Assembly: GCA_026002025.1 (NCBI GenBank)
Contig: BOAU01000018.1
Location: 1 to 30,425 of the forward strand
Source of the DNA: Spirochaetia bacterium
Lineage (GTDB): Bacteria; Spirochaetota; Spirochaetia; Treponematales; Breznakiellaceae
Length of the DNA: 30,425 nt
Reading direction: 5' to 3'
The position numbers and the translations under genes were made by a program. The notes below the pieces were generated by a model. The model did no database searches. It was not told the DNA's origin and worked only from the letters and a program-made list of their open reading frames with translations. Position 1 is the first letter of the stretch. Each line of letters opens with the position of its first letter. Positions 9,173 to 16,356 of the stretch are shown here, piece by piece.

Positions 9173-9323
9173 TGTGTACTGAGAAAAGGTCTTACCGGTA
9201 TATAATTTTTACTGGAATAATTCGAATTTAAGCGTATACGGGGGGATGCAGCACCTTATAGCCTTTACCTTGCGGAGCGCCCTTCTTTTATGCTATAGGT
9301 TGATGATACGGAGGGATATCACC

Positions 9324-9551
9324 ATGGAGCAGATGACCTTACAGGAAAAGCTCGCTATTGGGGTTAAAAGCCTTGATTTACGAGAAGCCGGACAATTTGA
9401 GGAAGCCGACCGGGTATGGAAACAAATCCCCCTGGCCCCCTATCTGGCGAAATGGTGCAAGGACATGATCGGCCCGGAGTTTTTGACAAAGAATGGCTTT
9501 AACCTTTCCGAGGCGGAGGCGGAATATGGACCGGAATGGCTTACTCGTTAG
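9324..9551 (+). CDS. Small protein of unknown function (75 aa)
   Basis: The start at 9324 is preceded by GGAGGG at the right distance; the frame extends upstream to 9246, but without a site and with non-coding character. The product MEQMTLQEKLAIGVKSLDLR.. is soluble and helical, with no signal or membrane segment. Its features are a helical repeat-like segment (EAGQFEEADRVWKQIP), a central LAPYLAKWCKDMIG and a C-terminal NLSEAEAEYGPEWL. I do not recognise a family. The next gene, with a cyclic-nucleotide-binding domain, lies 130 bases downstream with its own promoter. Confidence 0.7.
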   Translation: MEQMTLQEKLAIGVKSLDLREAGQFEEADRVWKQIPLAPYLAKWCKDMIGPEFLTKNGFNLSEAEAEYGPEWLTR

Positions 9552-9643
9552 CATAGTCAAGAACGGGACGTGTACGAACAGCGCGCCGTGAATATGACCG
9601 CTGCACAAAACCCGTATCTGGAAAAACAAAAGATCGCGCTGGG

Positions 9644-9673
9644 TTGTTGATTTTGGTCATTTAGTGGTATAAT
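9644..9673 (+). promoter_or_regulatory. Extended -10 promoter of the cyclic-nucleotide-binding gene
   Basis: TGG-TATAAT (hexamer 9668-9673) is a full extended -10. Weak -35 candidates are TTGTTG (9644-9649, 18-base spacer) and TTGATT (9647-9652, 15-base spacer). The hexamer overlaps the first possible ATG (9672), so translation must begin farther down, at 9684 or later. Confidence 0.6.
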
Positions 9674-9683
9674 GGCCGATAAT

Positions 9684-10151
9684 ATGATAGATTCTTCCCG
9701 TTTAAGCAAATATTCCCTCTTCGGCGGCCTTATGATGGAGCAGATCGATGAAATATTGCCCCTGATGAAGTATGAGACATACGCCGCGGGGGAAGATATC
9801 ATCACCGAAGGGGAAAAAAACGACCGGATTCGCTTCATTATTTCCGGCCAGGCGGAGGTGTTTAAAAACGCTCTGGTCCTGGCGGAGTGTCAGACGGGGG
9901 ACATCGTGGGGGAGATGGAAGTCCTGGACATGCTGCCCTCGGCGGCTACGGTTCGGGCCATAAACCCTGTGGAGATCGCCTCCCTCTCCAACACCACCCT
10001 GCACGAAATCTACAAACAGGACATCAAAGCCTTTTCCCTCATCGTGATGAACCTTGCACGGGACCTCGCCCGCCGCCTGCATCGCGCGGACGAACTGGCA
10101 ACCGGGAGCAAGGGCGAAACCCTGCAGCGCTCCGAGTATTTCATCAGCTAG
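9684..10151 (+). CDS. Cyclic nucleotide-binding (CAP-ED) domain protein
   Basis: The 155-residue product is essentially one cNMP-binding beta-roll domain: an N-terminal helix (LSKYSLFGGLMMEQIDEIL), strands with GEDIITEGEKNDRIRFIISG, the conserved GDIVGEM turn and C-terminal helices. The phosphate-binding cassette is incomplete: after GEM the usual Arg-Ser/Thr-Ala pattern is replaced by LDMLPSAATVRA, keeping SAATVRA, so ligand binding is uncertain. There is no DNA-binding helix-turn-helix, unlike Crp. It may be a sensor or partner subunit. ATG 9684 is chosen over 9672 because the promoter hexamer covers 9672; no ribosome site precedes either, so the mRNA may be almost leaderless. The gene converges with the DUF5058 region and overlaps its truncated last gene. 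Confidence 0.85.
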   Translation: MIDSSRLSKYSLFGGLMMEQIDEILPLMKYETYAAGEDIITEGEKNDRIRFIISGQAEVFKNALVLAECQTGDIVGEMEVLDMLPSAATVRAINPVEIASLSNTTLHEIYKQDIKAFSLIVMNLARDLARRLHRADELATGSKGETLQRSEYFIS

Positions 10152-10198
10152 AGCAATTCATCCTGTAAAGCTTTTGCCTCGGTAAGCAAATCGATCAT
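10148..10198 (-). pseudogene. First 16 codons of a truncated gene, probably an M20-type peptidase/amidohydrolase
   Basis: ATG at 10198 overlaps the stop of the DUF5058 frame as ATGA, a normal coupling. It reads MIDLLTEAKALQDELL and then stops at 10148-10150. This resembles the first helix of M20-family peptidases and aminoacylases (LL-x-x-AK-x-LQ-x-E), which are operon partners of DUF5058 proteins as far as I recall. The rest is absent, and the remnant overlaps the end of the convergent cyclic-nucleotide-binding gene, which suggests a deletion or rearrangement junction here. Confidence 0.4.
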
Positions 10199-11070
10199 TT
10201 TACTTCCTCTTCAGGGAGAAATACCTGTATCTGTCCTTTTTTGAAAAGCCCCTTGGTCCAAAACCAGGTGATGGGCAGCAGGATCAGGATGAGGAACCCC
10301 TGGTAGACCGTGAGCAGCTGATCCAGCGGAGGAGGGGGGGCCAAAATTTTAAATACCAGATGGATAGCAACCAGCAGGATCATCGGGAGGATCAGAGCCT
10401 TGAGGCGCCCCCGGGTCTGTATGCCGCCGCCAAGATTACTGCCGAATATCCCTACCGCAAGATCGTCACACTGGTACAGATGGTGAGGAGCCTGACGATG
10501 CCGGTCTTGCTGTAATCCAGTAACACGATGATCACCAGGATAAAGATGCTGCCCCCCAGGGCGCCCCAGCGTTTATCCCCGGTCTTGAGATTCATGGTTC
10601 CGGCCTGTATCTTTTTTGAGATAAAGGGGGATACACAGATACCAAACATGATGCCAATGGACATGACAAACATCACCAGCACAAAATCCTGGGCCGTGGC
10701 CTGTGATAATTGGCCCAGGCTGAGCCCCACGGCCTTGATGGCCGAATCCGCGGCCATGGTTTCGTAGGTCACCGCCCCCACCACCGAAAGCCGCCACCAG
10801 GGCCAGGGGATGCCCAGAAGGGCAACCAGTGAGAAGAGCCCGATAACAATGGCCAGGGAGGGGACAATGGTCGCGGAAACAGAAGCCTTGACCACGGTCA
10901 TCAGTTTTTCCCGTGAATACCCCTTTGCCAGCGCCCTTTTCCATGATTTCCGCATGGAAACAACCGCAAGACCGGCCACATAAAGAATACCGATGATCGC
11001 CATTAAATAGATAAGCCAATGGTTCGTGGGGTCGGTGTGGTTCGTGGTTAAATTCTAATTTTTTATCCAT
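10195..11070 (-). pseudogene. DUF5058-family inner-membrane protein, frameshifted at both ends
   Basis: The core frame (10452-11003 and a little upstream) holds several membrane helices and the family pattern ATIVPSLAIVIGLFSLVALL, WWRLSVVGAVTYETMAADSA. The start at 11070 (MDKKLEFN), three bases after the amidohydrolase stop, is in another frame; phase must shift by one base before HWLIYLMAIIGIL, most simply in a GGGG run at about 11028. At the 3' end the core stops at 10452, while the reading continues in a third frame as AVGIFGSNLGGGIQTRGRLK, ALILPMILLVAIHLVF and then another helix to EEEVK. About 290 residues would result. The family is thought to be a transporter-like membrane protein linked to peptidases. 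Damage may be real or from sequencing. An alternative is that 10195-10383 is a separate 62-residue membrane protein. Confidence 0.6.
11021..11062. repeat. Partial copy C of the dispersed repeat, inside the DUF5058 5' end
   Basis: GTTCGTGGGGTCGGTGTGGTTCGTGGTTAAATTCTAA (plus strand) resembles the right end of copies A and B (GT-x-x-GTGGTTAAAT) and has the same GTG/GGT-rich rhythm. The centre and left arm are missing. It lies 12 bases from the stop codon of the leftward amidohydrolase gene and overlaps the first codons assigned to the DUF5058 protein. Confidence 0.45.
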
Positions 11071-11073
11071 GTC

Positions 11074-12378
11074 CTACTTTTTAGTCATCAGTTGGACTCC
11101 CCCGCGCCACACGGCGCTAATATTTAGTGTATCCGAGAGGTTCACCAGCGGGTCGCCGTCAAGGAGCAGCAGATCGGCGCGAAGCCCGGCAGCGATGCGT
11201 CCTCGGTCATTTAAACCGAACCGGCGCGCGGGCACGGAAGTAGCGGCACGAAGCGCTTCTATGGGCGTAAGTCCGGCGGCGGCCAAGAGCTGCAGTTCAT
11301 GATGCATACTGGCGCCGTGGGCAAGTCCGCCGTAGCCCTCACCGGCTTCCGATACATCCGTACCTGCCAGAATGTCCACACCCACATCGTGGAGCGCTTT
11401 GACATTGGCAAAAACAACACCGAGGTCCCCTTCCGGGTAGATATTCATCGAATCGGAAAGCGAGGCAAGCCATTCTTCGCTCAGTTTGGAACTCACCCGC
11501 TCATCGGAAGCTATCACCGCCCCGCTGTTGCCGAATATACTGTTGGCCGCCGTCAATGTAGGAATAACAAACATACCGGAAGACGCAATATCATCAATTA
11601 CTTCCCGTGTTTGCGGGTTATCAAAAAACATATGCGCAAGCCCGTCTGCCCCGGCCGCGGCGGCCCTTTGGGCGTTCTCGGCAGTTGTTATATGGGCAAT
11701 GGCCAGTTTGCCATGTGCGTGGGTTGCCTCAACAGCCGCGATGAGACCCTCATCGTTTAATACCGGAAGACCGGGATAACCGACAAAGGCGCCTTCCTCA
11801 ATAATGATTTTAATGTAGTCGGCCCCGGCGGCGATCTGTTTGTTGACAAATTTGGTTTCCGCTTCCTTAGTTTCCTTGGGCGGGTAAGAAGTAAGCCACC
11901 GCAAAGCCTTGATAAGGATACTATTCTGATATTGAGTTGGGTGGCCCCCCGGAGCGGTAACAGCCATTTCCGGAGATCGCATATCCGCAATATCATTCTG
12001 TTCGGCTACCTGTTTACGCTCACTTTTTGTCGTCCGCCCGTTCATTGCCAATTCTGTGGTAACCCCGAATTTCAGCGCGTCTTTTAGGCCGTCCACGTCG
12101 GTATGGGTGTGGGAATCGATCAGACCCGGCATCAGCGTTTTGCCTGCCGCGTCTATAATCGCCGCACCTTCGGGAATGTTGCCGCCCACCGACTGAATGA
12201 TTCCGTCTTTTATGACAACGGTCGTGTCGTCAATGACGTTTTCGCCGTCAAAGATTTTGGCGTTGATAATTGCCGTAACCTCATCCGCCGGGGCCGGCTG
12301 TTTGTATTCACAGCCCCCAAAAAAGATTGAAATGATAATTGCCGTAATGGCGATTATACCACGAAATCTATTATCCAT
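11074..12378 (-). CDS. Lipoprotein amidohydrolase, paralogue 2
   Basis: The 434-residue metal-dependent hydrolase belongs to the amidohydrolase superfamily, imidazolonepropionase/prolidase-like branch. The N-terminus MDNRFRGIIAITAIIISIFF ends in lipobox GGC (Cys23), so it is lipid-anchored outside the cytoplasm. The metal motif HTHTD is at about residues 90-94; AHITT and GLAHMFFD supply the later histidines and ILAGTDVSE the catalytic Asp; DRGRIAAGLRADLLLLDGDP is the usual end strand. ATG 12378 follows an AGGAG site and overlaps the marR stop by 8 bases, so translation is coupled. It is a close paralogue of the gene at 13113-14417. The substrate is unknown; dipeptides, acylated amino acids or cyclic amides are possible. 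DUF5058 follows after 3 bases. Confidence 0.88.
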   Translation of the reverse strand: MDNRFRGIIAITAIIISIFFGGCEYKQPAPADEVTAIINAKIFDGENVIDDTTVVIKDGIIQSVGGNIPEGAAIIDAAGKTLMPGLIDSHTHTDVDGLKDALKFGVTTELAMNGRTTKSERKQVAEQNDIADMRSPEMAVTAPGGHPTQYQNSILIKALRWLTSYPPKETKEAETKFVNKQIAAGADYIKIIIEEGAFVGYPGLPVLNDEGLIAAVEATHAHGKLAIAHITTAENAQRAAAAGADGLAHMFFDNPQTREVIDDIASSGMFVIPTLTAANSIFGNSGAVIASDERVSSKLSEEWLASLSDSMNIYPEGDLGVVFANVKALHDVGVDILAGTDVSEAGEGYGGLAHGASMHHELQLLAAAGLTPIEALRAATSVPARRFGLNDRGRIAAGLRADLLLLDGDPLVNLSDTLNISAVWRGGVQLMTKK

Positions 12379-12859
12379 GTTTTTTCTCCTTTTCACGAAA
12401 ATCGCCGCCCTCAGCGTTACCGCCGACCAGCTCTTCCATACGTCTGATAACGCGTGCCATATAATTGTTGAAGTTATCCAGCTCTTCCCCGCTAAGGCAG
12501 TCGAACCCAAGGCCTTTTTTATGCTTATGGGGATTGCCATCCATTTCGCTCAAGGCGGCCGCGCCCTCTGCAGTCAGATTAATAATGGAAGCGCGCCGGT
12601 CATTCTTCGATTGTTCCCGTGTGATGCACCCGCGTTTTTCCAGTTTGTCCAGCAGCTGTGTCACCGATTGCTTGGTCATCCCCGAAAGCTCTGTTAATTC
12701 TTTTTGGGTGATTTCCGGCTTCATTTTCAGCAGCGATAAGATACGCCCCTGCCCGCCATGCGGATTGTTAATGCCCCGAAACATTTGCTTTTGATAGCGG
12801 TTACTCAGCACCTGCAATCGTATAAACAGCGCAACGGCCTCTCCCCTTTTTTTGTTCAT
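12371..12859 (-). CDS. MarR-family transcriptional regulator
   Basis: The 162-residue protein has the MarR winged-helix layout: a dimerisation helix (EAVALFIRLQVLSNRYQKQMF), a DNA-binding helix-turn-helix (ITQKELTELSGMTKQSVTQL), a wing (GCITREQSKNDRRASIINLT) with the family's D-R-R, and C-terminal helices. ATG 12859 has a strong GGAGGG site. It is the first gene of the amidohydrolase-2/DUF5058 operon, and its promoter region contains a double palindrome that is a good candidate for its own operator. Autorepression relieved by a small ligand is the usual mode in this family, and is inferred here. The related ABC transporter and amidohydrolase 1 lie just upstream and may share control. Confidence 0.9.
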   Translation of the reverse strand: MNKKRGEAVALFIRLQVLSNRYQKQMFRGINNPHGGQGRILSLLKMKPEITQKELTELSGMTKQSVTQLLDKLEKRGCITREQSKNDRRASIINLTAEGAAALSEMDGNPHKHKKGLGFDCLSGEELDNFNNYMARVIRRMEELVGGNAEGGDFREKEKKHG

Positions 12860-12883
12860 CTGCCCACCCTCCTTTCATCGTTA

Positions 12884-12918
12884 TTTATAGTCAAGTACAT
12901 GACCGTCAAGCACTTGAC
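12884..12918 (-). promoter_or_regulatory. marR promoter region with two adjacent palindromic operators
   Basis: Two 14-base near-palindromes sit side by side: GTCAAGTACATGAC (12890-12903) and GTCAAGCACTTGAC (12905-12918). The outer sequences also form an 11-base inverted repeat, TATAGTCAAGT (12886-12896) with ACTTGACTATA (12912-12922). Read leftward, TTGACG and TATAAA occur within the same stretch, though their spacing of 14 is shorter than normal, so the exact promoter is not fixed. Position and symmetry fit an autoregulatory MarR site. Confidence 0.65.
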
Positions 12919-13020
12919 TATATGGTAATATGGGGGATTTAATTTGTCAAGGGGTTTGGTAATTTTCCAACTATTTTGCAAAATATTTGAAATACTTGAG
13001 CTGGTTCCAAAATAGAAACT

Positions 13021-13108
13021 AATTAACCACAGACCACACGGACGTCACAGACAAGGAGAGGATAGGAAAATAGGAGTCCGTGTAGTCCGTGAGGTCTGTG
13101 GTTGAATT
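13021..13108. repeat. Dispersed inverted-repeat element, copy B (best preserved)
   Basis: The outer arms AATTAACCACAGACC (13021-13035) and GGTCTGTGGTTGAATT (13093-13108) are inverted and nearly perfect. The inner arms ACACGGAC (13036-13043) and GTCCGTGT (13076-13083) are perfect. The purine-rich centre ACAAGGAGAGGATAGGAAAA is close to that of copy A. No coding capacity is seen. It ends four bases before the stop codon of the leftward amidohydrolase 1 gene and separates that operon from the marR promoter, so it may serve as its terminator. Confidence 0.75.
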
Positions 13109-13112
13109 TTTG

Positions 13113-14417
13113 CTAATTCCTTCCGCCAAGTTTGACGCCGCCGCGCCATATCGTATTGATGTTCAGCGTATCCGTGATGTCACTCAGCGGGTCGCCGTCA
13201 ACGAGCAGCAAATCGGCGCGGTATCCCGCAGCGATGCGTCCGCGGTCGTTTAAACTGAACCGTTTCGCGGGAACGGAAGTTGCCGCCCGTAACGCCTCGG
13301 TGGGGGTAAAGCCCGCAGCGACTAATAGCTGCAGTTCGTGATGCAGGCTCACGCCGTGCGCCAATCCGCCAAGACCGGGGACCGGTTCCGATACGTCGCT
13401 GCCCGCCAAAATATCAACCCCCGCATTGTGCAGTGTCATAATGGTGGCATACGCATTCTCCAGTTTACCTGCGGGATAGACGTTCATACTGGCGGACATC
13501 GATTCGAGCCATTCTTCGTTGAGCCGTGAGCTGACGCGCTGGTCCGCGGCAAGCCAAGCCGCGTCATTGCCGAAAGCGGAGGAAAGCGTTACCAGTGTGG
13601 GGATAACAAATACATCGTTCTTCGCTATATCGGCGACAAGCTGTTCGGACGGCTGGTTATCAAAGAACAGGTGTCCGAGGCCGTCTATCCCCGCCGCGAC
13701 AACGCGCTCGGTTTCGGCTGCGGTCGTCACATGGGCGATCGTCAGTTTGTCAAGGCGGTGCGCTTCGTCAATGGCTGCTTGAAGCGTTGCATCGTCCAGC
13801 ACGGGAAGCCCCGGCCAGCCGATGTTGTCGCCGTTTTCAACGAGGATTTTAATGTAATCCGCCCCTCCCTTGACGCGCTTATCGACAAGTTTCACCGCTT
13901 CTTCCGGCGTGGAAGCGGAGGGGAATTTGAAAAAGTAGCGTATCAGCAGATTGTTGCTGGAACTCTGATACTCGCTGGGATGGCCTCCTTTGGACGTGAT
14001 GCCCATACCGGGGGAGCGCAAATCCGCCATATCGCTGCTGTCCGCGACTTTTTTGCGTTCATTGGCCGACCAGGTGCCGTTCATCTCAAGCTCTGAGGTA
14101 ATGCCAAATTTCAACGCGTCTTTCAGGCCGTTCATATCGGTATGGGTGTGGGAATCAATCAAACCCGGCATCAGCGTTTTGCCCGTCGCATCTATAATTA
14201 CCGCTCCTTCGGGAATTTTGCCGCCCACCGACTGGATTATTCCGTCTTTTATGATAACCGTCGTGTCGTCAATGACGTTTTCGCCGTCAAAGATTTTGGC
14301 GTTGATAATTGCGGCGAATTGTTTTTCACCAACATACGCCTTGCTTGAACAACCGCTCAACGCGCCCAGCGCGATAAGCATGGCGGCAAAAACCGCAATT
14401 GCTTTTTTGTAGTTCAT
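13113..14417 (-). CDS. Lipoprotein amidohydrolase, paralogue 1
   Basis: The 434-residue protein has the same length and motif positions as its neighbour at 11074-12378: lipobox LSGC (Cys23), HTHTD at about 90-94, AHVTT, GLGHLFFD, ILAGSDVSE and DRGRIAAGYRADLLL. Residues 37-100 are almost identical between the two, also at DNA level, which points to a tandem duplication; the middle parts differ more, so specificity may have split. Three ATGs in a row occur at 14423, 14420 and 14417; the last is chosen because AGGAGG then has seven-base spacing. It follows the ABC permease stop by 17 bases and ends the transporter operon. A periplasmic or surface hydrolase is inferred. Confidence 0.88.
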   Translation of the reverse strand: MNYKKAIAVFAAMLIALGALSGCSSKAYVGEKQFAAIINAKIFDGENVIDDTTVIIKDGIIQSVGGKIPEGAVIIDATGKTLMPGLIDSHTHTDMNGLKDALKFGITSELEMNGTWSANERKKVADSSDMADLRSPGMGITSKGGHPSEYQSSSNNLLIRYFFKFPSASTPEEAVKLVDKRVKGGADYIKILVENGDNIGWPGLPVLDDATLQAAIDEAHRLDKLTIAHVTTAAETERVVAAGIDGLGHLFFDNQPSEQLVADIAKNDVFVIPTLVTLSSAFGNDAAWLAADQRVSSRLNEEWLESMSASMNVYPAGKLENAYATIMTLHNAGVDILAGSDVSEPVPGLGGLAHGVSLHHELQLLVAAGFTPTEALRAATSVPAKRFSLNDRGRIAAGYRADLLLVDGDPLSDITDTLNINTIWRGGVKLGGRN

Positions 14418-14434
14418 CATCATTCCTCCTAAAT

Positions 14435-15220
14435 TTATTTTATGTCCTGCTTTTTAAACAGCAAACTTCCTAGAACAGTTCCGCCGATTAAGTAAACGAA
14501 CCCCACGATAACGCCCTGCAACACCGCGCCGCTTTCGGGCGTGATGGAGGCGAGGGCAGACACATTACCGGAAATCCAGAAACTTGACAGTGATATGACA
14601 TCCTCCAGTATAAAATCGATTGTCATTAAGATGGTCGGCAGCACGGATGCTGCGCAAATCGCAACGGCAATGGACGCGCCGTTGCTGCGCAACCACATTG
14701 AAACGAGGACGAACACCGACGTATACGCAAGCAGCAGCAGACCTTCGCCGAGCAGCATGGTGACTGCGCCGGAAACGGCGACAGCGGAAACAGCGGCAGC
14801 GCCGGATGGGTCAAATCCCCAAAGGGCCGTTCCCAGCGCAAGGGCAACCGCGATGTGGACGGCATAAATCGCCAGAACCGCCGCCCCGCTCACCGCAAGC
14901 TTGGAAAGATAAATCTGAACGCGGTTAAAGCCCTTGGAAACGTAGTTTTTCATCGTGCCGTTGTGAAATTCGCTTGATACGAAAATCGAAACAAACACGG
15001 CCAAAACAGTGGGGAGAAGCGCCAGGCCCAATGTTTCCGCGAGAAAGGTTGCGCCGCTTATATCATCCACGATTGCCGACATACCCTCGGCCCCGCGGGT
15101 CTGCACACCCAATTGTATGGCGATTGCCATAATGACCGGAATCACGGCGCATATGAGCATACAGACATAAAATAAACGCGACTTTTTGAGTTTATAAAAC
15201 TCCGATTTGATGATGTTCAT
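14435..15220 (-). CDS. ABC-2 type transporter permease
   Basis: The 261-residue integral membrane protein starts MNIIKSEFYKLKKSRLFYVC, the typical N-terminus of ABC-2 permeases, and has about six hydrophobic segments: one near 18-38, a pair in the FLAETLGLALLPTVLAVFVS region, one each around AVLAIYAVHIAVALALG and AVSGAVTMLLGEGLLLLAYT, and one at the C-terminus (GVIVGFVYLIGGTVLG). The motif FHNGTMKNYVSKG after the second segment is common in lantibiotic/bacitracin export permeases. ATG 15220 overlaps the ATPase stop by one base (TAATG) and has GGAGG, so the two are coupled. It probably forms a homodimeric channel with the ATPase for export of a drug, peptide or lipid. Confidence 0.88.
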   Translation of the reverse strand: MNIIKSEFYKLKKSRLFYVCMLICAVIPVIMAIAIQLGVQTRGAEGMSAIVDDISGATFLAETLGLALLPTVLAVFVSIFVSSEFHNGTMKNYVSKGFNRVQIYLSKLAVSGAAVLAIYAVHIAVALALGTALWGFDPSGAAAVSAVAVSGAVTMLLGEGLLLLAYTSVFVLVSMWLRSNGASIAVAICAASVLPTILMTIDFILEDVISLSSFWISGNVSALASITPESGAVLQGVIVGFVYLIGGTVLGSLLFKKQDIK

Positions 15221-16122
15221 TATTTTTTTCCTCCCATTAAGTCCATAAAGTACCCTTCAAGATTTTGCTCCCCGGGTGAAAGCGCCGACACCGCAAGTCC
15301 GTTTGAGACAAGCATTTTATTGATGTTCGCGGCTTCGTCAAGGCGGTCGTACAAAATAATCGCGCCATCTGGTCTGCTTTCAAAGTTCGCGCTTACGGAA
15401 GTTCTCAACAGCTGCTCCGCTTTGCCCGGATTATCCGTAACGATTTTTAAGTTGTGGCGGCATCTGCGTTCAAGTTCCTGCGCCGTAAATTCATCAACGA
15501 GTTCGCCCCGGTGAATAACGCCGTAGCACGTCGCCATCCGGGAAAGTTCGTCGAGAATATGACTGGAGATCACCATTGTCAGCTTTTTCTCTTTGTTCAG
15601 TTTCAGAAGCAAATCACGCACTTCTTTGATGCCCATTGGATCAAGACCGTTCATCGGCTCGTCTAAAACAAGAAACTCCGGGTCGCCAATCAGAGCAATA
15701 GCTATCATCAGCCGCTGTTTCATACCGAGGGAAAAATCCCTTGTTTTCTTTTTCCCCAGGCCGGAAAGCCCGACAAAATCCAGTAGTTCCGGCACGATGC
15801 GTTTTTCGGCGCTGCCGATTAAGATGCGGTACACCTCGAGGTTTTCATCCGCGGTCATTGCCGGATAGATAGCCGGATTTTCAATCGTGCAGCCAATCCG
15901 GCGGCGCTGTTTTTCCAGGTCGCCGCTCCCGAAAAGCCGCATGGCGCCCCCGGTCGGTTCGGCAAGCCCGCACAACATTCTCATAAATGTTGTTTTCCCT
16001 GCTCCGTTTTCACCGATAAACCCGTAAATATCCCCGCGCCGGATGTTGATATTCACGCTGTTCACCGCGGCTTTCCCCGCGAAGGTCTTGCTCAAATCTT
16101 TTGTTTGTACGACATATTCCAT
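15220..16122 (-). CDS. ABC transporter ATP-binding protein (BcrA-like)
   Basis: The 300-residue ATPase has Walker A GENGAGKT (37-44), signature FSLGMKQRL, Walker B LVLDEPMNGLDP and switch histidine SSHIL. The C-terminal 70 residues are the extension found in bacitracin/lantibiotic-type exporters. ATG 16122 is preferred because GGAGG lies eight bases upstream; an in-frame ATG at 16137 would place that site inside the gene. It is the first gene of an operon with the permease and amidohydrolase 1. The intergenic region to its right is shared with the divergent antitoxin gene. The transported compound cannot be read from sequence. Confidence 0.92.
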   Translation of the reverse strand: MEYVVQTKDLSKTFAGKAAVNSVNINIRRGDIYGFIGENGAGKTTFMRMLCGLAEPTGGAMRLFGSGDLEKQRRRIGCTIENPAIYPAMTADENLEVYRILIGSAEKRIVPELLDFVGLSGLGKKKTRDFSLGMKQRLMIAIALIGDPEFLVLDEPMNGLDPMGIKEVRDLLLKLNKEKKLTMVISSHILDELSRMATCYGVIHRGELVDEFTAQELERRCRHNLKIVTDNPGKAEQLLRTSVSANFESRPDGAIILYDRLDEAANINKMLVSNGLAVSALSPGEQNLEGYFMDLMGGKK

Positions 16123-16233
16123 TTGAATTGCCTCCATACTTGATATACTGAGAATACACCATGGTTATTAAGTGCCGATTAATGAAAAGTAAACTTTTTA
16201 TTAAATCTTTTCCGTTGGTACTTACCTTTTTTC

Positions 16234-16261
16234 TTGGCAAGTTGAATTTTCGTGGTATAAT
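16234..16261 (+). promoter_or_regulatory. Rightward extended -10 promoter in the divergent region
   Basis: TTGGCA (16234-16239), a 16-base spacer and TGG-TATAAT (hexamer 16256-16261) form a strong promoter. The next rightward gene starts 143 bases later, at 16404. The leader contains the 8-base inverted repeat ATTACTTC / GAAGTAAT (16299-16306, 16334-16341). It could drive the antitoxin gene or a short untranslated RNA. Confidence 0.5.
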
Positions 16262-16356
16262 TTATTAGCTGAAATAATTTGAGCCAAGCATAACAAGAAT
16301 TACTTCCACCAATACTACATATACACCAGACTAGAAGTAATCAATGTTACCGTGCC

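Noticed and set aside
9072..9240. c-di-GMP (GEMM) or other known riboswitch in the lipoprotein leader
   Set aside because: The conserved core of GEMM and other common classes was not found by eye; only the terminator hairpin is supported.
9552..9650. In-frame continuation of 32 codons after the TAG of the small gene at 9324-9551
   Set aside because: It has no start or ribosome site of its own, and the predicted peptide has no supporting similarity; an open stretch this short can occur by chance.
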